64,000 bases of DNA from Streptomyces sp. NBC_00483 (GTDB lineage Bacteria > Actinomycetota > Actinomycetes > Streptomycetales > Streptomycetaceae). Location: NCBI RefSeq assembly GCF_036013745.1, contig NZ_CP107880.1, forward strand, positions 1,984,001 to 2,048,000, given 5' to 3'. Within the stretch, counting starts at the first letter, position 1. Each line of letters opens with the position of its first letter. The translations under genes and the position numbers were made by a program. The notes beneath the pieces are model-generated. The model had not been told where the DNA came from and searched no databases. It saw only the letters and a list, made by a program, of their open reading frames with translations. Positions 57,791 to 64,000 of this stretch are shown in pieces.

Positions 57791-59524
57791 ATGAGTCAGC
57801 TCGTCCTGAAGGACGTGTCGTACGGGTACCCGGACCGGCCGGTCCTCGACCGGATCTCGCTGTCGGTGCGGCCCGGCGAGAAGGCCTGCGTCATCGGTGA
57901 GAACGGCTCCGGCAAGTCGACGCTGCTGCGGCTGCTCGCGGGCGAGCTGATCCCCTCGGAGGGCTCCGTCGTGGTCGGCGCCGACGGCGGCACCGGCTAC
58001 CTCGCCCAGACGCAGCCGCTGCCGCCCGACGCCACGGTGCAGGATGCCGTCGACGCGGCGCTCGCCGAGCTGCGCGACCTGGAGCGGCGGATCACCGAGG
58101 CGGAGGCGGCCCTCGGTTCGGCCGGGCCCGGCGCGCTGACCGAGTACGCCGATCTGGTGGCGGCCTTCGAGGCGCGCGACGGCTACCGCGCCGACGCCCG
58201 TCTGGAGGCGGCCCTGCATGGGCTCGGCGTCCCGCACCTGGAGCGCACGCGCACGCTCGACTCCCTGTCGGGCGGGGAGGCGGCGCGGCTCGGCCTCGCC
58301 TGCGTCCTCGCGCCGCGACCCGAGCTGCTGCTCCTGGACGAGCCGACGAACCACCTCGACGACCAGGCGCTGAGCTGGCTGGAGGAGCGGCTCCGGGCAC
58401 ACCGCGGCACCGTCGTCGCCGTCACCCACGACCGCGTCTTCCTCGACCGGGTGGCCGGCGCGATCGTCGAGGTCGACGGCGACCGGCACTCCGTCGCCCG
58501 CTACGGCAACGGCTGGGACGGCTACCTGGAACAGCGGGGCACGGCGCGGCGCCGCTGGGAGGAGCGGTACCGGGCGTGGTCCGACGAGGTGGACCGGCAG
58601 GAGCGGATCGCCGAGGACACCTCCGCCCGTCTCTCCGGCGGCTGGCGGATGCGGGACAGCAGCGCGTTCGCCAAGTTCTCCAAGCACCAGCGCTCCGTGG
58701 AGGGCCAGGTCTCCGGCGTCGTCCGCAACGCGCGGGAGCGGCTGCGGAGGCTGCGCGCCGACCCGGTCCCGAAGCCGCCGGAGCCGTTGCGGTTCCGGGT
58801 GGGCGGGGGCCCGGAAGGCGGAGCTCCGGAAGGTGGCGACCACCCCTTCCTGCGCCCCGTGGAGGTGACCGACGTCGCCGTCGAGGGACGGCTCACGGTC
58901 GAACGCCTTGTGCTGGAGCCCGGGTCGCGCACCCTGGTGACCGGGCCGAACGGTGCGGGCAAGTCGACGCTGCTCGCCCTGCTCGCCGGGCACCTCGCGC
59001 CGGACCGTGGCACGGTCCAACGCCCGCCCCGCATCGGCTACTTGACGCAGGAGGTCGCGCACGACGGCACCGCGCAGCCGCTCCTCGACGCGTTCGCGGC
59101 CGGGCTCGGCGGGCTCGGCGGGCTCGGCGGGCTCGGCGGGCTCGGCGGGCTCGGCGGGCTCGGCGGGCTCGGCGGGCTCGGCGGGCTCGGCGGGCTCGGC
59201 GGGCTGCCCGAGGAACACGCGGGGACCCTGCTGGCGCTGGGCCTCTTCCGCGAGGAGGACCTGGCCGTGCCGGTACGGGACCTCTCCGTCGGCCAGCGCC
59301 GCCGGCTCGATCTGGCCCGCCTGGTCACCCGCCCCGCCGATCTACTGCTCCTGGACGAGCCGACGAACCACGTCTCGCCCGCGCTCGCGGAGGACCTGGA
59401 CGAGGCGCTGGCCGGCTACGCGGGCACGCTCGTCGTGGTCTCCCACGACCGCAGGCTGCGGGCCCGCTTCGAGGGCCGTCAGGTGCGCGTGGCGGGCGGG
59501 TCGCTCGTGGGCTTCTTGGGCTGA
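57791..59524 (+). CDS. ABC-F family ATPase with internal Gly-Leu-Gly repeat
   Basis: A 577-residue protein of two ATPase domains and no membrane segment, like ABC-F ribosome-protection and translation factors. Domain 1: GENGSGKST (36-44), LSGGEAARLG, LLLLDEPTNHLDD. Linker about 250-330 (RRWEERYRAWSDEVDRQERI). Domain 2: GPNGAGKST (about 384), LSVGQRRRLDLA (about 497), LLLLDEPTNHVS. Residues 438-470 are eleven Gly-Leu-Gly units from a 9-base DNA repeat, placed between Walker A and the signature of domain 2. GGGGAGG lies four bases before ATG 57791. Possible role: self-protection against a ribosome drug. Confidence 0.93.
   Translation: MSQLVLKDVSYGYPDRPVLDRISLSVRPGEKACVIGENGSGKSTLLRLLAGELIPSEGSVVVGADGGTGYLAQTQPLPPDATVQDAVDAALAELRDLERRITEAEAALGSAGPGALTEYADLVAAFEARDGYRADARLEAALHGLGVPHLERTRTLDSLSGGEAARLGLACVLAPRPELLLLDEPTNHLDDQALSWLEERLRAHRGTVVAVTHDRVFLDRVAGAIVEVDGDRHSVARYGNGWDGYLEQRGTARRRWEERYRAWSDEVDRQERIAEDTSARLSGGWRMRDSSAFAKFSKHQRSVEGQVSGVVRNARERLRRLRADPVPKPPEPLRFRVGGGPEGGAPEGGDHPFLRPVEVTDVAVEGRLTVERLVLEPGSRTLVTGPNGAGKSTLLALLAGHLAPDRGTVQRPPRIGYLTQEVAHDGTAQPLLDAFAAGLGGLGGLGGLGGLGGLGGLGGLGGLGGLGGLGGLPEEHAGTLLALGLFREEDLAVPVRDLSVGQRRRLDLARLVTRPADLLLLDEPTNHVSPALAEDLDEALAGYAGTLVVVSHDRRLRARFEGRQVRVAGGSLVGFLG
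59102..59206 (+). repeat. 9-base minisatellite GGGCTCGGC, 11 perfect copies
   Basis: Eleven identical in-frame copies at 59102-59200 and a partial twelfth GGGCTG (59201-59206). Being a multiple of three, copy changes would keep the ABC-F frame. The opposite strand reads Pro-Ala-Glu repeats, which is only a shadow. Confidence 0.95.
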
Positions 59525-59769
59525 GGGCGCGGCGCCGCGGGCTCCGGCGTCGGGGCCTCCAGGATGCCGGGACCGTGCGGCCCGATGCGTGCGGTGCCGA
59601 CCGCCGTGAGGACCGCGAGCAGCGTGGCGAGCCCCGCGGTGCCGAGGGCCGCGGCCCAGTCGACGTCCAGCAGGTTCGTCGCGCCCGCGACCAGCACCGC
59701 CGCGAGCGCCTGCGCGAACGTCCGGATCGCCCGCTCGGCGGTGGCCTTCCAGAATCCGATGCTCCACAT
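59479..59769 (-). CDS. Holin-like small membrane protein
   Basis: A 96-residue protein resembling the r1t-type holin family common in Streptomyces genomes: MWSIGFWKATAERAIRTFAQ, then two hydrophobic helices (ALAAVLVAGATNLL and ALGTAGLATLLAVLTAVGTA) and a Pro-rich tail. ATG 59769 has GGGGGAG six bases upstream. No endolysin or other phage gene is near. Its 3' end overlaps the ABC-F gene by 46 bases on the opposite strand. Confidence 0.8.
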   Translation of the reverse strand: MWSIGFWKATAERAIRTFAQALAAVLVAGATNLLDVDWAAALGTAGLATLLAVLTAVGTARIGPHGPGILEAPTPEPAAPRPQPKKPTSDPPATRT

Positions 59770-59904
59770 GACCCGCTCCCCCGTTCGTCGCGCCCGCCCG
59801 GCCGGGCGAGCCGGTACGCGCTCCTGGCATACCGCCGCCGGGCGCCGCTGCCCAGCCCCGCGGCGCCCACCACTTCGTTGCCTCGGGATACGATCTGGGT
59901 AGTC

Positions 59905-60696
59905 ATGCACACGAACCCCCACCACACCAGCCTCGTCGCGGTCGGCGACTCCTTCACCGAGGGCATGTCGGACCTGCTGCCGGACGGTTCCTACCGAGGA
60001 TGGGCGGATCTCCTCGCCGCCCGGATGGCCGCGCGCACCGAGGACTTCCGCTACGCGAATCTCGCCGTGCGCGGCAAGCTCATCGGCCAGATCGTCGACG
60101 AGCAGATCGATGTCGCCGCCGCGATGAAGGCCGATGTCGTGACCCTGGTCGGCGGCCTCAACGACACCCTTCGCCCCAAGTGCGACATGGTCCGCGTCCG
60201 CGATCTGCTCACGCAGGCCGTGGAGACGCTGGCCCCGTCCTGCGAGCAGCTCGTCCTGATGCGCAGCCCCGGCCGCAACGGCCCGGTGATGGAGCGGTTC
60301 CGGCCGCGCATGGAGGAGCTGTTCACCTGCATCGACGAACTGGCGGTGAAGCACGACGCCCTCGTCGTCGACCTGTACGGGGCGCCGGTCCTCGGCGATC
60401 AGCGCATGTGGGACGTGGACCGGCTGCACCTCACCGCTGAGGGTCACCGCCGGGTCGCCGAGGCGATCTGGCAGGGCCTCGGCCACGAGGCGGAGTCCGA
60501 CTGGCGCGCCGAGCTGCCGCCCGCGCTCCCGCCGAACTGGGTGGCGCGCCGGGTGGCCGACGCCCGCTTCGCCAAGCAGCACCTCGTGCCGTGGATCGGC
60601 CGCCGCCTGACGGGAAGGTCGTCGGGCGACGGCCGGGCACCGAAGCGGGCGGAGCTGGCCCCGTACGCGGACGAGTCGCGGGACCGCACCGCGTAA
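59905..60696 (+). CDS. SGNH/GDSL hydrolase
   Basis: A 263-residue SGNH-fold esterase/lipase. Block I is AVGDSFTEGM (Ser16), block II Gly region NLAVRGKL, block III GGLNDT (Asn86), and block V is DRLHLTAEGH (Asp172, His175). No signal peptide, so cytoplasmic. The last 50 residues form a basic C-terminal extension. There is no ribosome site before ATG 59905; TACGAT (59890-59895) sits only nine bases upstream, so the mRNA may be leaderless. Confidence 0.9.
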   Translation: MHTNPHHTSLVAVGDSFTEGMSDLLPDGSYRGWADLLAARMAARTEDFRYANLAVRGKLIGQIVDEQIDVAAAMKADVVTLVGGLNDTLRPKCDMVRVRDLLTQAVETLAPSCEQLVLMRSPGRNGPVMERFRPRMEELFTCIDELAVKHDALVVDLYGAPVLGDQRMWDVDRLHLTAEGHRRVAEAIWQGLGHEAESDWRAELPPALPPNWVARRVADARFAKQHLVPWIGRRLTGRSSGDGRAPKRAELAPYADESRDRTA

Positions 60697-60735
60697 GCGG
60701 CCCGCAGGCCCCGAGGTTCAACGCGGCGCAGCAGC

Positions 60736-61662
60736 TCAGTCCACGGACAGCACGAGCTTGCCCCGCGTGTGTCCCTCGGCGTTGAGCCGCCAGGCCTGTG
60801 CCGCCTCGGCCAGCGGAAGCACCCGCGCGACAGGCACGGTCAGCTTCCCCGCGTCGGCGAGGTCGGCGAGTGCCGTGAGATCGGCCGGGTCCGGGCGGAC
60901 CCACACGTAGTGGCCGCCCTTCTCGGCGGCCTCCGCCTCGACGATGGACGCGAACCGGTCGGGCCGGTCGAGCAGCCGCAGCGAGGTCTCGACGGCTTCC
61001 TCGCCACCGACGAAGTCGAGGGCCGCGCCGATGCCCTCGGGCGCCGACTCCGCGACACGGTCGGCGAGTCCGGGACCGTAGGCCACGGGTTCCGCGCCCA
61101 ACTCCCGTACGAAGTCGTGGTTGTGGGCGCTCGCCGTGCCGATCACGCGGGCGCCGAGCGCCACCGCGATCTGGACGGCGAACGAGCCGACGCCGCCCGC
61201 GGCCGCGTGCACCAGGACGGTGTCACCCGTGCCGACACCCACGCGCTTGATGGCCTGGTAGGCCGTGAGCCCGGCGAGCGGGAGGCCCGCGGCCTGCTCC
61301 CAGGAGAGCGCGGCGGGCTTGCGGGCGAGCATGCGCACGTGCGCGGAGACGTATTCGGCGTAGGCGCCGAGCTGGGCGGCGTCCTTGCGGATGTAGCCGA
61401 AGACCTCGTCCCCGGGCGCGTACTCCTCGACGTCGAAGCCGACGCGCTCGACCACTCCGGCCACGTCCCAGCCGGGGACGAGGGGGAAGTGTGTCTCCAT
61501 GATCGGGTCGAGGCCGCCCGCGGCGAGCTTCCAGTCGACCGGGTTGACCCCGGCGGCCCGGACCCGGATCAGCACCTCACCAGGTGCGACCTTCGGGTCG
61601 GGGAGGTCGGTGAGCCGCAGCGCGTCGGGGCCGCCGTATCCGTTCAGAGTGATGGCCTTCAT
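60736..61662 (-). CDS. NADP-dependent zinc-free MDR oxidoreductase (quinone-reductase-like)
   Basis: A 308-residue medium-chain dehydrogenase/reductase. The N-terminal GroES-like half has MKAITLNGYGGPDALRLTDL and GVNPVDWKLAAGG; the Rossmann half has VLVHAAAGGVGSFAVQIAVA (about 145-164). The zinc-binding Cys and Glu residues are absent, as in quinone or enone reductases. ATG 61662 is the family start. Divergent from the aldo/keto reductase across a GTAAA/TTTAC inverted repeat. Confidence 0.91.
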   Translation of the reverse strand: MKAITLNGYGGPDALRLTDLPDPKVAPGEVLIRVRAAGVNPVDWKLAAGGLDPIMETHFPLVPGWDVAGVVERVGFDVEEYAPGDEVFGYIRKDAAQLGAYAEYVSAHVRMLARKPAALSWEQAAGLPLAGLTAYQAIKRVGVGTGDTVLVHAAAGGVGSFAVQIAVALGARVIGTASAHNHDFVRELGAEPVAYGPGLADRVAESAPEGIGAALDFVGGEEAVETSLRLLDRPDRFASIVEAEAAEKGGHYVWVRPDPADLTALADLADAGKLTVPVARVLPLAEAAQAWRLNAEGHTRGKLVLSVD

Positions 61663-61685
61663 CCGGTCAATGGTTGCACACGGCG

Positions 61686-61716
61686 GTAAATGCAGGACCC
61701 CGATACGTGCGTTTAC
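61686..61716. promoter_or_regulatory. Inverted repeat GTAAATGC-N15-GCGTTTAC
   Basis: Arms at 61686-61693 and 61709-61716 with one mismatch, in the divergent region of two oxidoreductase genes. The region is AT-rich for this genome. A shared regulator site is possible; no regulator gene is adjacent. Confidence 0.45.
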
Positions 61717-61795
61717 ATTTAACCCGCGCCTGCAATTACCGTCGGACGGCGTAAGCACCCGTAGGGCCCGTACCACCCGAGAGGCCACCCACACC

Positions 61796-62626
61796 ATGGC
61801 ACCGTCCACCATCCCCACCGTCACCCTCAACAACGGCGTCGAGATCCCCCAGCTGGGCTTCGGCGTCTTCCAGGTGCCGGACGACGAGACCACCGCGGCC
61901 GTGACCGCCGCGCTCGAGGCCGGTTACCGCAGCATCGACACCGCGGCGATCTACGGGAACGAGACCGGCGTCGGCCGCGCGCTCGCCACCTCCGGCATCG
62001 CCCGCGAGGACCTGTTCATCACGACCAAGCTGTGGAACGCCGACCAGGGCTACGACGCCACGCTCGCGGCCTTCGACGCCTCGCTGGAGAAGCTGGGCCT
62101 CGACTACGTCGACCTCTACCTCATCCACTGGCCGACCCCGGAGCGCGACCTCTACCGCGAGACCTGGAAGGCCATCGAGAAGCTGGTCGCCGACGGCCGG
62201 ATCCGGGCCGCGGGCGTCTCCAACTTCCAGCCCGCGCACCTCGAGCGGCTCCTCGCGGACTCGCCGCTCGTACCCGCCGTGAACCAGGTCGAGCTGCACC
62301 CGGGCCTCCAGCAGAGCGAGCTGCGCGCCGTGCACGCCGACCTCGGCATCGCCACCGAGGCGTGGAGCCCGCTCGCGCAGGGCGCGGTCCTCGGCGACGA
62401 GGCGATCACCACCATCGCCGCCCGACACGGCAAGTCGCCCGCCCAGGTCGTGCTGCGCTGGCACCTCCAGCTCGGCAACGTCGTGATCCCCAAGTCCGTG
62501 ACGCCGGCCCGCATCCGCGAGAACCTCGACGTCTTCGACTTCACGCTCACGGACGACGAGCTTGCCTCCATCGCCACCCTCGACCGCGACCTGCGCACGG
62601 GTCCGCACCCGGACGAGCTCAACTAG
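61796..62626 (+). CDS. Aldo/keto reductase (AKR5-like)
   Basis: A 276-residue TIM-barrel NADPH reductase. The catalytic tetrad is complete: Asp49 and Tyr53 (SIDTAAIYGNE), Lys78 (FITTKLWN) and His111 (YLIHWP). GVSNFQPAHLERLL, NQVELHPGLQQ and IPKSVTPARIRENLDVFDF fit 2,5-diketogluconate reductase-like AKR5 enzymes. ATG 61796 is the only good start; the ribosome site is weak. Its stop overlaps the end of the acyl-CoA ligase gene by 4 bases. Confidence 0.94.
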   Translation: MAPSTIPTVTLNNGVEIPQLGFGVFQVPDDETTAAVTAALEAGYRSIDTAAIYGNETGVGRALATSGIAREDLFITTKLWNADQGYDATLAAFDASLEKLGLDYVDLYLIHWPTPERDLYRETWKAIEKLVADGRIRAAGVSNFQPAHLERLLADSPLVPAVNQVELHPGLQQSELRAVHADLGIATEAWSPLAQGAVLGDEAITTIAARHGKSPAQVVLRWHLQLGNVVIPKSVTPARIRENLDVFDFTLTDDELASIATLDRDLRTGPHPDELN

Positions 62627-64000
62627 TCCGCCAGCTCGCGCTTGAGGATCTTGCCGGTCGCTCCCTTCGGCAGGGCGGCCACGATCCGCACGCGGCGCGG
62701 GTACTTGTAGGCGGCGACCCGTTCCCGGACGAACTCCCGTATGGCGTCGGCCTCGGCGCGCTCGCCGGCGCGCAGGCTGACGACGGCGACGACCTCCTCG
62801 CCGTGGGTCTCGTGCGGGACGCCGAGCACGGCGGCCTCCGCGACGGCGGGATGCTCGTGGAGCACTTCCTCGATCTCCCGCGGGTAGACGTTGTAGCCGG
62901 AGCGGATGATGAGGTCCTTCTTCCGGTCGACGACGTAGTAGTAGCCGTCGTCGTCGACGCGGGCGAGGTCCCCGGTGCGCAGCCAGCCGTCCGTGAAGGC
63001 CTCGCGGGTCGCCGCCGCGCGGTTCCAGTAGCCCTTCATGACGTTGTCGCCGCGGATCACGATCTCGCCCACCTCGCCGGCCTCGACGGGCTGCCCGGCG
63101 TCGTCGAGGAGGCGGAGCGCGACGCCGTCGACCGGCAGCCCGATCGAGCCGGGTCGGCGGGGCCCGTCCGGCGGGTTGAACGTGGCGACCGGGGACGTCT
63201 CGGACAGCCCGTAGCCCTCCAGGATCGGCACCCCGTACGCGCGCTCGAAGGCGTGCAGCGTGTGGACCGGCAGGGAGGCGCCGCCCGAGACGGCGAGCCG
63301 CAGCCTTCCGGGCCGTACCCCCACGCCTCCATGGAGCAGGGCCGCGTACATCGTCGGCACACCGAGGAAGAGCGTGACTCCGTCGCGTGCCATGGCCTCC
63401 AGCGCCGCCCCGGCGTCGAACCGGGGCAGCAGGGTGAGCGTCGCGCCCGCGCTCACGGCGGCGTTGAGCGCGCAGGTCTGGCCGAACGCGTGGAACAGCG
63501 GGAGCCCGCCGAAGACCACGTCGTCCCGGCCGATCCGGAGGATGTCGCGCGCGACGGTGCGCGCGTTGGCGGCGAGATTGCGATGGGTGAGCTCGGCCCC
63601 TTTGGGCGCTCCGGTCGTCCCCGAGGTGTAGAGGATCACGGCCGTGTCGTGGTCGGCACGCTCGACGATCGACCTCAATGGCTCGGTACCGCACAGCAGT
63701 TGGGTGAACTCCTCCGTCCCCACGGTCAGACAGGGCGTGCCCGTCGGCGCGGCGGCGGCAGCGACCTCGTCCGCACACGCTGCCACCGTCACCACGGCAC
63801 GGGGCTCGCAGTCCCCCAGCACGTGGGCGAATTCCCGGGACTTCAGCAGCGGGTTCAGCGGGACCACCACGGCGCCCGCGGCGAGGATGCCGTAGTAGGC
63901 GACAGGGAAGTCGACGACATTGGGCACGGCCATGGCCACCCGGTCACCGGCCCGCACGCCCCACTCCCCCAGCAGCGCGGCGAACCGGGCACATGCGTCG
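62623..64000 (-). CDS. AMP-dependent acyl-CoA synthetase (5' end outside window)
   Basis: The last 459 or so residues of an adenylate-forming ligase, probably long-chain fatty acid-CoA ligase. The frame is open to the window end, so the GTG at 63957 is not the true start. ATP loop ILYTSGTTGAPKGAELTH, then EGYGLSETSPVATFNPP, GWLRTGDLARVDDDGYYYVV, DRKKDLIIRSGYNVYPREIE and the end LPKGATGKILKREL with the catalytic Lys are all present. Convergent with the aldo/keto reductase. Confidence 0.93.
   Translation of the reverse strand, partial: DACARFAALLGEWGVRAGDRVAMAVPNVVDFPVAYYGILAAGAVVVPLNPLLKSREFAHVLGDCEPRAVVTVAACADEVAAAAAPTGTPCLTVGTEEFTQLLCGTEPLRSIVERADHDTAVILYTSGTTGAPKGAELTHRNLAANARTVARDILRIGRDDVVFGGLPLFHAFGQTCALNAAVSAGATLTLLPRFDAGAALEAMARDGVTLFLGVPTMYAALLHGGVGVRPGRLRLAVSGGASLPVHTLHAFERAYGVPILEGYGLSETSPVATFNPPDGPRRPGSIGLPVDGVALRLLDDAGQPVEAGEVGEIVIRGDNVMKGYWNRAAATREAFTDGWLRTGDLARVDDDGYYYVVDRKKDLIIRSGYNVYPREIEEVLHEHPAVAEAAVLGVPHETHGEEVVAVVSLRAGERAEADAIREFVRERVAAYKYPRRVRIVAALPKGATGKILKRELAD

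Noticed and set aside
59102..59206. Tandem array considered as CRISPR
   Set aside because: Units are 9 bases with no spacers and are in frame within a gene; no cas genes are present.
57410..59218. Long minus-strand frame with Pro-Ala-Glu repeats at its start
   Set aside because: It is the shadow of the Gly-Leu-Gly repeat and the ABC-F and CNNM genes on the plus strand, which have full family motifs.
58576..60696. Single 706-codon plus-strand frame
   Set aside because: Only 59905-60696 is a real gene (SGNH hydrolase); the earlier part is out of frame across the ABC-F gene and the holin gene.

Overview
The window looks like about 64 kb of a Streptomyces (or close actinomycete) chromosome. The DNA is very GC-rich with G or C at most third codon positions. 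Start codons are a mix of ATG, GTG and TTG, and TTA codons are nearly absent: I found only three, in two genes. The content is typical of the genus: a conservon, a subtilisin-inhibitor gene, a secreted tripeptidyl aminopeptidase, a WhiJ-like XRE/DUF397/ATPase locus and MurT/GatD. I see no rRNA, tRNA, CRISPR array, insertion sequence or integrase. Both ends cut a gene: a helicase on the left and an acyl-CoA ligase on the right.

Left part (1-13.2 kb): the helicase end, a TesB thioesterase and a DUF6397-like protein are followed by a signalling block. This block has an MHYT membrane sensor, then cvnA-cvnB-cvnC-cvnD (histidine kinase-like protein, roadblock, DUF742, small GTPase), plus a second roadblock gene and an F420/FMN split-barrel enzyme. 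Then come a methyltransferase, an alpha/beta hydrolase divergent from a PadR regulator across a nested palindrome, and hypothetical genes.

Middle part (13.3-31 kb): fatty acid desaturase; an SNF2 helicase coupled to a SWIM zinc-finger protein; acyl-CoA dehydrogenase divergent from a TetR regulator; peptide deformylase; MurT-GatD (lipid II amidation); 6-phosphofructokinase with a strong terminator; CtaG-type oxidase assembly protein; an SSI-type protease inhibitor; PlsC acyltransferase; an NAD-dependent epimerase/reductase; and a tripeptidyl aminopeptidase.

Urease and biotin part (30.6-44.7 kb): ureABCFGD on the minus strand, with a candidate GlnR box upstream and a nested repeat between ureF and ureG. 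Next is an orphan Phd/YefM antitoxin-like gene divergent from a ClpP homologue whose catalytic His is replaced by Asp. A c-di-AMP (ydaO) riboswitch precedes an NlpC/P60 endopeptidase. A WhiJ-like trio (ATPase, XRE-DUF5753, DUF397) follows. bioF is divergent from bioBAD across a region with three CTTTGTAG elements.

Right part (45-64 kb): a methyltransferase, a Doc-like/RHH toxin-antitoxin pair, an ECF sigma factor with an odd C-terminus, and a MacB/FtsX-type ABC transporter with two TTA codons. Then come an LLM oxidoreductase, a GNAT enzyme, a beta-lactamase-fold hydrolase divergent from a LysR regulator, two tandem CNNM/CorC-type membrane proteins, an ABC-F ATPase with an 11-copy Gly-Leu-Gly repeat, a holin-like protein, an SGNH hydrolase, a quinone-reductase-like MDR divergent from an aldo/keto reductase, and the acyl-CoA ligase.

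The most notable points are the ClpP variant with its antitoxin-like neighbour, the Gly-Leu-Gly minisatellite in the ABC-F gene, the SNF2 helicase that seems to use an ATC start, the TTA codons, and several palindromes placed exactly between divergent regulator/target pairs.
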